DNA of 19,906 nt from DAOVDI01 sp965373045 (GTDB lineage: Bacteria > Acidobacteriota > Aminicenantia > Aminicenantales > Aminicenantaceae): positions 1-19,906 of the forward strand of contig CBDVEQ010000020.1 of NCBI GenBank assembly GCA_965373045.1. The letters are read 5' to 3'. Every line of letters starts with the position of its first letter. Positions within the stretch are counted from its first letter, which is position 1. A program made the position numbers and the translations under genes. The notes under the pieces are model-generated. The model saw only the letters and a program-made list of their open reading frames with translations. It was not told the DNA's origin and made no database searches. Shown piece after piece: positions 6,745 to 15,200 of this stretch.

Positions 6745-7724
6745 CAAAATCGAGGAAGTTGAAAGTTGGGATCGACAATTACGGTCTTTATCCGCTCGGT
6801 CTCAACCTATTGGAAACCATGCAGTGGGCGCAAAATAATGGAGCAGAGGGTGTTCAGTTTTCCGGGTTGATGCTGGAAAAAGGCGAAACAGTAAGCGCCG
6901 AAGAGCTCAGGGACATAAAAAAGTTTGCCGTGGACAATTCCATGTACCTGGAATGGGGTGGCGGTCAGCATGTTCCGTTTGATACTGCGACCTGGGAGAA
7001 AAAAGATATCTTTGCGGTCAATAAAAAGGCTGCCGAAGAGGCCGAGATTCTGGGAACGCGGATCGTTCGCTCCTGTTCCGGAGGTCTTTTCCGATGGGAC
7101 TTGAAAAGCCCGGCCACTGAATTGCTCCTGAGGGAAATATCCCGGTCGCTGCGGAAACAGCGTCAGATGCTGCGTGACCACAATGTTATTCTGGCGATTG
7201 AGACACATTTTGAGTTTACTACTTTTGAACTGCTCAAGGTTTTTGAATACTGCGAAGCCGAGCCCGGGGATTATCTTGGGATCTGTCTCGATACCATGAA
7301 CCTTCTGATCATGTTGGAAGACCCTCTTTTAGCAGTAGAAAGGATTCTTCCCTGGGTGGTGAACACTCATATCAAGGACGGCGGATTATCTCTTGAGAGC
7401 GAAGGATTCCGGGTCTTTCCTGTTGAACTGGGACAGGGAGTAGTGGACCTTCAAAAGATAATTCAGCTCCTTTCCAAGCATGACTGCGATGTCAATCTGT
7501 CGGTCGAGGACCATGGCGGTGATTTTCTAATCCCTATCTTCGATCCTGTTTTTCTGTCAAAATTTCCAGACCTTACTGCACTGGAATTATCCAGGCTGGT
7601 TAATACAGCAAAAAAAGCGGAAATGTCCGGGTTTCCCACTGTTGTTAAGAGGGAAAAATGGCCGGAGATCTGCGAGCAGAGAATAAGGAATGACTTGCAT
7701 AACCTAGAAAATATTATGGGCTGA
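6741..7724 (+). CDS. Sugar (phosphate) isomerase/epimerase, xylose-isomerase-like TIM barrel
   Basis: The 327-residue cytoplasmic protein has the pattern of the AP-endonuclease-2/xylose-isomerase-like TIM barrels. The four metal ligands are visible in the right order: Glu154 in AIETH, Asp184 in CLDTMN, His210 in NTHIKD and Glu256 in SVEDHGG. Family members bind a divalent metal and isomerise or epimerise sugars, hydroxypyruvate, inosose or related keto-sugars. A C-terminal extension after residue 260 is rich in charged residues and ends in a short helix. It is translationally coupled to the PFK homologue (ATGA overlap at 6741-6744) and ends 3 nt before the ABC-F start. Together with the glycosidase, AGE enzyme and PFK homologue it probably acts on the same sugar. 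The exact substrate cannot be read from sequence. Confidence 0.8.
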   Translation: MTKSRKLKVGIDNYGLYPLGLNLLETMQWAQNNGAEGVQFSGLMLEKGETVSAEELRDIKKFAVDNSMYLEWGGGQHVPFDTATWEKKDIFAVNKKAAEEAEILGTRIVRSCSGGLFRWDLKSPATELLLREISRSLRKQRQMLRDHNVILAIETHFEFTTFELLKVFEYCEAEPGDYLGICLDTMNLLIMLEDPLLAVERILPWVVNTHIKDGGLSLESEGFRVFPVELGQGVVDLQKIIQLLSKHDCDVNLSVEDHGGDFLIPIFDPVFLSKFPDLTALELSRLVNTAKKAEMSGFPTVVKREKWPEICEQRIRNDLHNLENIMG

Positions 7725-7727
7725 TAT

Positions 7728-8507
7728 ATGCTTCAGGTACGTGATCTTTTTTATTCCATCGGTGACCAAAAACTGATTTCAGGGATCAATTGGAGTTTGC
7801 CGCCACAAAAGCGGGTTGCCCTCATCGGGCCTAATGGCTCGGGAAAAACCACTCTACTCAGGATCATTATCGGGGAGATCGAGCCTCATAAAGGAAAGAT
7901 CGCCAAGCCGCGTCATTATTGCATCGGGTATCTTCCACAGGAAGAGGTGGTTGTGGGCGAGGGAACCGTGCTGGAAAATGCCCTGGCCGGAAAGCCCGAG
8001 GTTCTGGAACTGGAACAAAAGATCCAGGCCCTTCATTCTGGCCTGGATCTGAATGATGGTGATCAAAAAAAGAACTTGAAGCGGCTGGGAGTTCTGGAGC
8101 AGCGTTACCAGAATTTGGGCGGTTACAGCCTTGAAGCAGAGGCGAAAAAGATTCTTTCCGGCCTGGGATTTCTGGAATCGCAGTTTCCTTCCCCTTTTTC
8201 CGAGCTGAGCGGCGGCTGGTGTATGCGCATCTACCTGGCGCGTCTCCTTCTTCAGGAACCTGACCTTCTACTGTTGGACGAGCCGACCAATCACCTGGAT
8301 ATCCCGTCCATGGAATGGCTGGAACAGTACCTGGTTAAATTTAAAGGGAGCGTGGTGATCGTTTCTCACGACCGTTTTTTTATTGACCGGATATCTCAGG
8401 AGATCTATGAACTGGACAGGGGAAATCTGACCCGTTACAGGGGGAACTACCGGTTTTATGAAAAACAAAAGGAGCAGAGTATGCAGCTTCTCGTGAAGAG
8501 ACGTTAG
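7728..8507 (+). CDS. ABC-F ATPase, N-terminal half (ends at in-frame TAG)
   Basis: This frame encodes the first nucleotide-binding domain of an ABC-F protein (Uup/EttA/YheS-like; soluble ribosome-associated ATPases without membrane segments). Walker A is GPNGSGKTT, the signature is LSGGW, Walker B is LLLLDEPTNHLD, and the switch histidine is in VSHDRFF. The signature begins LSGGW rather than the commoner LSGGE/Q. The frame stops at TAG (8505-8507) just as the interdomain linker begins. The 31 codons after the TAG, still in the same frame, encode the rest of a normal linker (EQITERERIQRF...), and the second ATPase domain follows. A single full-length protein of 647 residues (7728-9671) is thus split by one codon. 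It is the last gene of the sugar operon, 3 nt after the TIM-barrel gene. Confidence 0.85.
   Translation: MLQVRDLFYSIGDQKLISGINWSLPPQKRVALIGPNGSGKTTLLRIIIGEIEPHKGKIAKPRHYCIGYLPQEEVVVGEGTVLENALAGKPEVLELEQKIQALHSGLDLNDGDQKKNLKRLGVLEQRYQNLGGYSLEAEAKKILSGLGFLESQFPSPFSELSGGWCMRIYLARLLLQEPDLLLLDEPTNHLDIPSMEWLEQYLVKFKGSVVIVSHDRFFIDRISQEIYELDRGNLTRYRGNYRFYEKQKEQSMQLLVKRR
8505..8507 (+). other. In-frame TAG interrupting the ABC-F gene
   Basis: The TAG falls between LLVKRR and EQITERERIQRF. Both sides align in one frame with an ordinary ABC-F linker, so the stop replaces a sense codon; GAG, AAG or CAG would each give TAG by one change. TAG also ends the same gene (9669-9671) and two other genes here, which argues against genome-wide reassignment. 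Confidence 0.9.
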
Positions 8508-8600
8508 GAGCAGATTACAGAAAGAGAGCGGATCCAGAGATTCATCAACCGATACCGGACCGACAAGAAACGTGCTTCCCAGGTCCAGAGTAGGATCAGG

Positions 8601-9671
8601 ATGCTTGAAAAATTAGAAAGGATCGAGCTTCCTCCTCCTCCACGCCGCCTGGATTTTAATCTGAGGGTGGATACGCCCAGTTATAAAGATGTTCTGACCA
8701 TCGAGAATATGTCCTTCCGATATGGAAAGGAATGGGTTCTGAAAGATATCCATCTGCAGATCTCACGTGAAGAAAGGATGGCTTTAGTCGGGGTAAACGG
8801 GGTAGGCAAAACTACTCTGACCAGGCTGATAACCGGACAACTGTCTCCCGGACAGGGGACGGTCAAGGTCGGAAGCCGGGTAAATATCGGATATTATGCC
8901 CAGCATCAGATCAATGCCCTTAATCTGGATTCAACCGTGTATGACGAGGTGGCCTCCACAGTGGCAGACGGATTGGTTCCCCGGATCAGGGCTGTTTTGG
9001 GGATGTTCCAGTTCAATGAAGAAGATATCCTGAAGAAGATCAAAGTTCTGTCCGGAGGAGAAAAGGCCAGAGTGTCCCTGGCAAAGATCCTGCTTTCTCC
9101 GGTCAATTTTCTGATCATGGACGAGCCGACTACCCACCTTGATATTATGGCAAGAGAAGCGCTGGAGGATGCTCTCTTCCATTATAACGGCACGCTTATG
9201 CTGATTTCCCATGACCGGTATTTTCTGGACAAACTGGTGGGAAGAACTATAGAGCTGAAAAATTTTGAACTGATCGAATATTGGGGGAATTATTCCTATT
9301 ATATGTGGAAAAGAAACAGGAAGCCGGATACTCCAGGATACCAGGAAGAAGAGGAGGGCAGTACCAGGCCTGTGTCAGGAAAAAAAACAAAAGAGCAAAA
9401 GCGAATAGAAGCCGAAGCCAGGCAGGAAGTCAGTAATAAACGCAGCCGCCTTCAGAAAAGTGTTGATTCCTTTGAAAAAAATATTAAGATCGCAGAATCT
9501 GAAAAGTTAAAGATCGAAACTGTTCTGGCTCGGCCGGAGACATATAAGAATGGCAGTGATGTCAAGGCGCTGCATGTTGCCTATGCCGAGCTCAAGAAAC
9601 GTATTGATGCCCTCTACGACAGGTGGGAACAGGAAAAGCGCAAGTTAGAAGAGCTGATTAACCTGCTTTAG
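8601..9671 (+). CDS. ABC-F ATPase, C-terminal half (in-frame continuation)
   Basis: The frame is open from 8508, directly after the TAG; the first ATG is at 8601 with a weak AGGATCAGG upstream, so re-initiation is possible but not compelling. It encodes the end of the linker (MLEKLERIELPPPPRR), then the second nucleotide-binding domain: Walker A GVNGVGKTT, signature LSGGEKARVSLAKILL, Walker B FLIMDEPTTHLD, and SHDRYFL. Residues about 260-356 are a charged, Lys/Glu/Gln-rich C-terminal helical hairpin like the Uup/YheS tail. On its own this half could not form the intramolecular ATP sandwich, but two separately made halves might pair. It ends with TAG followed one codon later by TAA. Confidence 0.85.
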   Translation: MLEKLERIELPPPPRRLDFNLRVDTPSYKDVLTIENMSFRYGKEWVLKDIHLQISREERMALVGVNGVGKTTLTRLITGQLSPGQGTVKVGSRVNIGYYAQHQINALNLDSTVYDEVASTVADGLVPRIRAVLGMFQFNEEDILKKIKVLSGGEKARVSLAKILLSPVNFLIMDEPTTHLDIMAREALEDALFHYNGTLMLISHDRYFLDKLVGRTIELKNFELIEYWGNYSYYMWKRNRKPDTPGYQEEEEGSTRPVSGKKTKEQKRIEAEARQEVSNKRSRLQKSVDSFEKNIKIAESEKLKIETVLARPETYKNGSDVKALHVAYAELKKRIDALYDRWEQEKRKLEELINLL

Positions 9672-9857
9672 TCATAAAAACTGCCGACAGCCTAACATAA
9701 CTTCTTATATATCATTTGTTTCTTCAGTATTCAGGTTTTCTCACTGCCCATTTGACAACTCCAAGTGAATTCTCATATTTATCAGAACGGTTGCTTCCTG
9801 CCGCCGGGCATACTTCCTTTGAATGGGGATCAACTTCATAAAAAAAATTAGAAGCGC
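9672..9857. other. Intergenic region after the ABC-F gene
   Basis: This stretch has no convincing frame and no clear terminator hairpin. A TTGACA hexamer at 9752-9757 lacks a good -10 at normal spacing. The recognisable signal is the bla-type promoter that follows. Confidence 0.5.
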
Positions 9858-9886
9858 TTGACAAGACGACAATTGTCGTTTATTAT
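9858..9886 (+). promoter_or_regulatory. Strong promoter of the blaI/blaR-like operon
   Basis: A perfect TTGACA -35 (9858-9863), a 17-nt spacer and TATTAT -10 (9881-9886) predict transcription from about 9893. The spacer contains one BlaI-like operator and the second covers the predicted start, so repressor binding should block RNA polymerase directly. Confidence 0.85.
9866..9879. promoter_or_regulatory. BlaI-like operator 1 (between -35 and -10)
   Basis: ACGACAATTGTCGT is a perfect 14-bp palindrome inside the promoter spacer. Its ACA-N2-TGT core matches the layout of BlaI/MecI boxes (known consensus TACTACA-N2-TGTAGTA), with CG replacing the TA/AG flanks. Confidence 0.8.
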
Positions 9887-9888
9887 TA

Positions 9889-9902
9889 ACGACAGGTGTC
9901 GT
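9889..9902. promoter_or_regulatory. BlaI-like operator 2 (over the transcription start)
   Basis: ACGACAGGTGTCGT repeats operator 1 except for the two central bases. It extends to a 16-bp dyad (9888-9903). The centres of the two operators are 23 bp apart, so two repressor dimers could bind near each other. Confidence 0.8.
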
Positions 9903-9922
9903 TTAAGATAGGAGGCCGAACA

Positions 9923-10318
9923 ATGGCAAAAAAAAGTGTACGTCAGCTTTCTCCATCCAATCTCGAAATCATGAATATAGTCTGGGCAAAAAGTGAAGTC
10001 AGTGTCAATGACGTATTTTACGCGATAAATGCTAAAAGACTTGATAAATTGCGGCGGACAACCATTCAGGTTCAAATGAACCGGCTTGAGGACTATGGAT
10101 GGTTAAAACACAGAATAAAAGGGCGGACGTTTTTCTACTCCGCGCTTGTAGAAGAGCAGAAAACACGTAAGGAGATCTTGAATGATACCATCAATCGAGT
10201 ATTTGGAGGATCGAGGGCTGAGCTTGTAAAGTGCATGCTTGAAAACTCGGATGTTTCTCCGGAGGACATCCGGAAACTGCGTGAACTTCTTAAAAAAACC
10301 GGAGAGACCAACTCATGA
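9923..10318 (+). CDS. blaI: BlaI/MecI-family winged-helix repressor (131 aa)
   Basis: The product has the BlaI/MecI/CopY shape: an N-terminal winged helix (LSPSNLEIMNIVWAKSEVSV, then TTIQVQMNRLEDYGWL as recognition helix and wing start, then a KGRTFFYSAL wing) and a C-terminal helical dimerisation tail of about 50 residues. In the classic system, the membrane peptidase BlaR1 triggers cleavage of the repressor between these parts, freeing the promoter. The start at 9923 is chosen because AGGAGG (9910-9915) lies 7 nt upstream and homologues start close to the LSxxE helix; a GTG at 9896 would be upstream of the ribosome binding site and inside operator 2. It is autoregulated, judging by the two palindromes in its promoter. 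Its stop overlaps the next start by ATGA. The symbol indicates the family, not proof of beta-lactam response. Confidence 0.92.
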   Translation: MAKKSVRQLSPSNLEIMNIVWAKSEVSVNDVFYAINAKRLDKLRRTTIQVQMNRLEDYGWLKHRIKGRTFFYSALVEEQKTRKEILNDTINRVFGGSRAELVKCMLENSDVSPEDIRKLRELLKKTGETNS

Positions 10319-12183
10319 AAATACTGCAAGACATATCAACAGCCGAAGGGATCCTGAATATCGCTCTCCACTCCTTGATCATTTTAGTGATCGGCTGGGT
10401 GTTCATACAGGTTTTCAAACATAAAACCGCTCCACTGAGGAGTGGTATTGTATTCATGATCATGCTGGTCCTTTTATTCCTTCCTATCCTGACACTTTCC
10501 TCTTCTTTACTAGGGTTTAAGTCTATTCAAACCATACTGCCTATTAAGCTTGATTCTTCTCCCATTATTGTGGAGGGAAATAGCTTGAACACCGCTTCAG
10601 GAACGGACGGAGCTCTTAATAAAAATACACTCATATCATCTATATTCACAAAAAAAATATTCAAGAAAATATTTGGATCAGGACCATTTGTGATAAAAGC
10701 CCTCAATCTTTTTGGTGTCTTCTGGGGACTGGGAGTTGTGCTCCTTTTGTTTCGTTTTGTATATGGGGTCTTTTCTCTTAAGAATTTGAAAAAAGGAATT
10801 GTTGAAGTCAACAACTATAGAATTTCTCAGATCTTGGAAGAAGCTGAGATGGCCTTTCAGAAATCTATAAAAACAAAAATCTTTGAGTCTTCAGAGGTCA
10901 GCAGCCCAATAGTATTAGGATTCTTCAAGCCACTCATACTCGTCCCTCGTGGTTTAATAGAAAAAATGCGAGATAAAGAATTGAGAGTGGTTCTGCTCCA
11001 TGAAATGTCCCATATTTACCATCGAGATCAGATCACAGGAGTTCTGCAGAGGATTTTTACCATCTTAAACTGGTGGAATCCACTGGCCTATACTTTAAGC
11101 GCTGATTTCTCCAGAGCGAGAGAGGAAATATCAGACAATCATGTCCTCTTAAAAAACGACAAAAGAGAATATGCAGAGTGTCTGGTCAACTTGGCGGAAA
11201 AAACATCCCTTTCCATGAATTTAATGGTTTCCGCTGCTATTGTTTCCCCGCATATTCCTTTGACAGAAAGAGTAAAACACATTTTATCTAAGGAGAGAAA
11301 TATGGAAACTCAATTAAAAAAATCGACTATGGTGGTGATTCTTTTTGTATCACTTCTTTTTATTGGAATGATCGCAGGCTACAGACTGACCTTTGCAGCC
11401 GTTAATAACAAAGTAATGCCCGAAATATTTGCTTCCAATGAAATAACGGGTCACAATGTTCTCCAGAAAAAGGAAAAACAGAAAGAGGAGGAAAGTACAC
11501 CTATCAGGGCAACCAGGGACATAAAACCGCGAAAACTGATAAAAAGAGTTGAACCGATCTATCCCAAAGAGGCCAGAAAAGAGGGCATTGAGGGTGTCGT
11601 CATCCTTGAGGCCGTAACAGATATTTACGGCCGTGTCAGTGCGGTGAAGATCCTGCGATCCATCCCTCTTCTCGATCAAGCAGCCGTCGATGCTGTCCGA
11701 CAGTGGGTTTATGAGCCTGCTGTGATTGACGGTAAGCCGAGAGGTGCGATTTTTACAGTGACGGTTGTGTTTAAGTTAAAAAGCGAAAAGAAGAAGCAGA
11801 TTAAAAAGCCAGGTGTAGAAGGAGGAGTTGAAGGTAAAGTAGAAGGTGGTGTGGCGGTTAAAGTGGAAGCCAAAGTCGATGGCCCTGTCCGTGCGGAAGG
11901 AGATATTAAAGCTCCAAAACTTATAAACCGTGTCGAACCCATCTATCCCGAGGAAGCTAGAAAAGAGGGCATTGAAGGGGTCGTTATTCTTGAAGCAATA
12001 ACAGACAAATTTGGCCGGGTGCAAGCAACAAAAATCCTAAGATCCATTCCTGAGCTCGACAAGACTGCTATCGATGCTGTCCGGCAGTGGGTCTATGAGC
12101 CTGTTGTGATCGACGGTAAGCCCAGAGGTGCGATTTTTACAGTGACGGTTGTGTTTAAGTTAAAAAGCGAAAAGAAGAAATAA
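10315..12183 (+). CDS. BlaR1-like M56 membrane metallopeptidase with two tandem TonB C-terminal domains
   Basis: The 622-residue protein has predicted membrane helices at about 12-34, 43-64, 128-150 and 336-355. Between the third and fourth lies an M56 (BlaR1/MecR1) zinc-peptidase domain with HEMSH (229-233), NWWNPLAY (252-259) and REEISDNHV (269-277), the last probably giving the third metal ligand. In BlaR1 the region after the last helix is a penicillin-binding sensor; here it is absent. Instead residues 402-494 and 530-622 are two TonB C-terminal domains (EPIYPxEARKEGIEGVVILEA..., QWVYEPxVIDGKPRGAIFTVTVVF), 79 of 93 positions identical by hand count. They are joined by a Gly/Val/Glu/Lys repeat linker (VEGGVEGKVEGG...). 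Likely role: sense a periplasmic state and inactivate the partner repressor. It is coupled to blaI by an ATGA overlap. The signal is unknown. Confidence 0.9.
   Translation: MKILQDISTAEGILNIALHSLIILVIGWVFIQVFKHKTAPLRSGIVFMIMLVLLFLPILTLSSSLLGFKSIQTILPIKLDSSPIIVEGNSLNTASGTDGALNKNTLISSIFTKKIFKKIFGSGPFVIKALNLFGVFWGLGVVLLLFRFVYGVFSLKNLKKGIVEVNNYRISQILEEAEMAFQKSIKTKIFESSEVSSPIVLGFFKPLILVPRGLIEKMRDKELRVVLLHEMSHIYHRDQITGVLQRIFTILNWWNPLAYTLSADFSRAREEISDNHVLLKNDKREYAECLVNLAEKTSLSMNLMVSAAIVSPHIPLTERVKHILSKERNMETQLKKSTMVVILFVSLLFIGMIAGYRLTFAAVNNKVMPEIFASNEITGHNVLQKKEKQKEEESTPIRATRDIKPRKLIKRVEPIYPKEARKEGIEGVVILEAVTDIYGRVSAVKILRSIPLLDQAAVDAVRQWVYEPAVIDGKPRGAIFTVTVVFKLKSEKKKQIKKPGVEGGVEGKVEGGVAVKVEAKVDGPVRAEGDIKAPKLINRVEPIYPEEARKEGIEGVVILEAITDKFGRVQATKILRSIPELDKTAIDAVRQWVYEPVVIDGKPRGAIFTVTVVFKLKSEKKK
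11524..12180 (+). repeat. Tandem duplication encoding the two TonB domains
   Basis: The two 93-codon units are offset by 384 nt. Their last 56 nt (11740-11795 and 12124-12179) are identical, while the 5' parts have drifted at synonymous and some amino-acid positions. This looks like a fairly recent intragenic duplication, or gene conversion of the 3' part. Confidence 0.85.
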
Positions 12184-12213
12184 TACGCTGATCCGTTATC
12201 TGTATTTATTTTT

Positions 12214-15200
12214 CTATTTTAATATTGGATCATCGATAACTTTAAATTTCCGGGTCATCACCTCTTTATCATCCACTACAAGCGTGACTTTGTACGTGCC
12301 GGCCTCGACCATAGCCCTGGATGATCTTCTGCGGGATTGCTGACTCCCTTCCGCCTTCTTAGGTTTTTTTCTGAGATTCCACACAGCTTTCCGGATGCCC
12401 CTGGCCGGCCTTCCCTTAAGCGTTATAAGCTCCTCTCCGCCAAGGTCTTTGATGACAAGTTTTACGGATTTGACCTTGTCTTTAAGGTAATAGTAGAACA
12501 CACCCTGCACGGGCGGGTTGTTTGCTCTTGCGAACTCTCCTAGGGTCTGCCCGCGCCTTTTGATCATCGCCCATTTCACAACCCTCTGGATGTCAAAAAG
12601 AAAAGCATCTTTTGCAAAGGTCTTGGCTGTGAATTCCTTGAACGGTTGGATGTCTGCAATGTAAAAGCCCCGGCCGTAAGTCGCGATCGCCAGGTCGCGT
12701 TCTCTCTTCTGGATGTCCATGTCCATTATGATCACATCCGGCGCCGAGGAGGATATTTCCATCCAGTTTTTTCCTTGATCCATTGTGACATAGATTCCGT
12801 AATCCGTAGCGATATAAAGAACATCGGGATTGTCCGGGTCTTCTTCAATGTCCCGCACCGGGTTTTTCATACCGCAGCCGATATCCTTCCACGTTTTTCC
12901 CATGTCCCGGGTGACATAGATGTAGGAAGTGTCTTCGTTATGGGTTCTATACCCTGAGTAGGTGACATAACAGGTCTCTGCATCGTGGTTTGACGGCTCC
13001 ACGCGCGATACCCATCTGTCATAAGGCAGTACTGCTCCCTCAGGATGCTTCTTTTTGAGTTTGCCTTTTTTGTTATAATAAAGTGCCGTGATGTTTGTCC
13101 AGTTAACACCGCCATCCATGCTCATCTTCAGATTGCCATCATCTGTTCCTGCCCAGTAGATACCGGGTTTGACCGGGGATTCGGCAAAGGTGTAGATGGT
13201 CGCATACTGAAGATTGGTCAACTTTGATTCCTGGATCCTCTTTTTATCATATTTGGAAAGGTCAGGACTGATGGTCTGCCAGCTTCCTTTTTCCCCGCGG
13301 TTCAGGGAACGGTGTACGTACTGCGAGCAGATAAAAACGATACCGGGATTGTGAGGTGATAGCACAATGGGGGAGTCCCATTGATAGCGCTGCGGAGCCT
13401 TTCCTTCTGCCCGTTCCTCCTCCGTGTTCCGTCGTGAAAGGGATATCGTGCGCCCGGTCTTGAAGTTCATCCGGCGTGAGGCGCCGAACTGGCTTTCAAA
13501 ATAGATATACTCGGGATTCCACCAGTCACGGACAACGAAAAACCCATCCCCTGATGGAAGGTAGGTCCAGTCGGACGGATAAACACCGTAGGAATTGCGG
13601 TTTTGGGACGGGCCTATCCAGCAGCCGTTATCCTGGGTGCCGCCCATGACATTGTAGGGCATCTCATTATCGGCTGAGATATCATAGAACTGCTGGGCGC
13701 TGATTGTCTCTTTTTGGGACCAGTGCTTGCCACCGTCCCATGTCTCGCTCACGCCTCCGTCATTCCCGTTGAGGATGTGATTCGAGTTCAGAGGATCGAT
13801 CCAGACCACCCGGGTGTCCACATGAGCCTTGTGTGCGCCTGTCCAGGGAGTGTTTTTAAAGATCTTTCCTCCGTCTGTAGAGCGTTTGACGATAACATCA
13901 GCAAGATAGAGGATCTGATCATTATTGGGGTCGATAATCATACGTCCGTAATACCCGGCAGTTGCCCTGTTGAGGGGCAAACTGCTGCCCCCGATCTTGA
14001 ATTCTGTTTTTCGGGTCCAGGTCTCTCCCTGATCGTTCGACCTGTATATAACACCATTGTATTTAATCGGCTGCATCAACCGGAATGCTCCGGCGTAAAA
14101 TATCTGGAGGATATAGCGGTTGATGACCTGATATCGTCCTTTTGTGCGGGAGCTTGGCTTTTCTTCTGTTTCCGTGTCTTTTTTGTTGAGCATTGTTTCG
14201 ATCTTTTCGATGAGCCCAATGATATCTTTGTCTTTTTTATAGACATCGCGAGCTTTGGCGTTGAATGCAGCAATATCGATCCCGATCTTGGTGCGGAATT
14301 CTTTGTCCTTGATCAAGTCGTTCAGCTTGTCTGCAAGCTTTTTTTCGGAGTCGGCCTGGATTGGTTCGAATTGAACCAGCTTAGCGATTTTTGGATGGAT
14401 CTTGAATGACTTGAACCAGTTGAAATAACAGCCGTCTTTAAAAATAGAACCGGTCCTGAAGAGACAGCGGTTTTCCCTCTGGTCAAATCCAAGATCGACC
14501 TCTTCATCAAGGCGAACATACACGATACGGGGATCTTTGTCGTAAATAACAAGTCCACTGCGTCCGGTTTTAATATTCATAGGGAGACCTTCTGTCAGTT
14601 TTTTCCAGGTTTTTCCGCCATCTATGGATTTATAGAGGTGGTTTCCGGCCTGTTTGTCAATAAAGGTCCAGGTTCTTCGGTATGTCTTATACGCGCAGGC
14701 GATGATGATATCGGAATTTGTGGGATCGATCACAAAATCTCCGACCCCTCTGTCTTTGAGGTCCAGGACCTGTTCCCAGGTTTTTCCTCCATTTGTGCTT
14801 TTAAACAGGCCCCTCTGACAGTCTGTCTTGTTATCATAAAGTTTCCCCTCTGCCGCCACGTAAACAATGTCCGGGTTTGTGGAGTCAATAGCGATCTTGG
14901 GAATGATATAGCTGTCTTTGAGCCCAATATGCGACCATGTCTTCCCGGCATCTGTGGACTTCCATAATCCGTTGCCATGGGCGGTTGAACGGGCGTGATG
15001 GGCTTCACCAGTGCCTAGATATAGTATATTCGGATCTGACGGGGCAATTGCGATATGGCCCATGCTCATGTTGCCGTATTTTTCGAAGATAGGTTTAAAG
15101 GAGATCCCACTGTCCTGGGTCTTCCAGAGACCGCCTGTGGCTGTAGCCACATAATATATTTGGCTTTGACCTTTGGGAACGGCAAAATCTGTGATCCGGC

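Noticed and set aside
3019..7724. Sulfoquinovose degradation (AGE enzyme similar to YihS)
   Set aside because: No sulfoquinovosidase of family GH31, no aldolase and no sulfolactaldehyde enzyme are present; AGE membership alone is too weak.
8505..8507. Genome-wide reassignment of TAG (for example to Gln or pyrrolysine) to explain the ABC-F interruption
   Set aside because: TAG is the normal terminal codon of at least three genes here (ends at 9671, 12214 and 18353), so it works as a stop. Local readthrough stays possible.
10315..12183. Classic beta-lactam sensor BlaR1/MecR1
   Set aside because: The penicillin-binding sensor domain with its STxK and KTG motifs is absent and no beta-lactamase is nearby.
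13714..14409. 231-codon plus-strand open frame
   Set aside because: It lies wholly antisense to the Asp-box protein gene, whose reading frame has clear domain motifs; the plus-strand translation resembles no family and has no good ribosome binding site.
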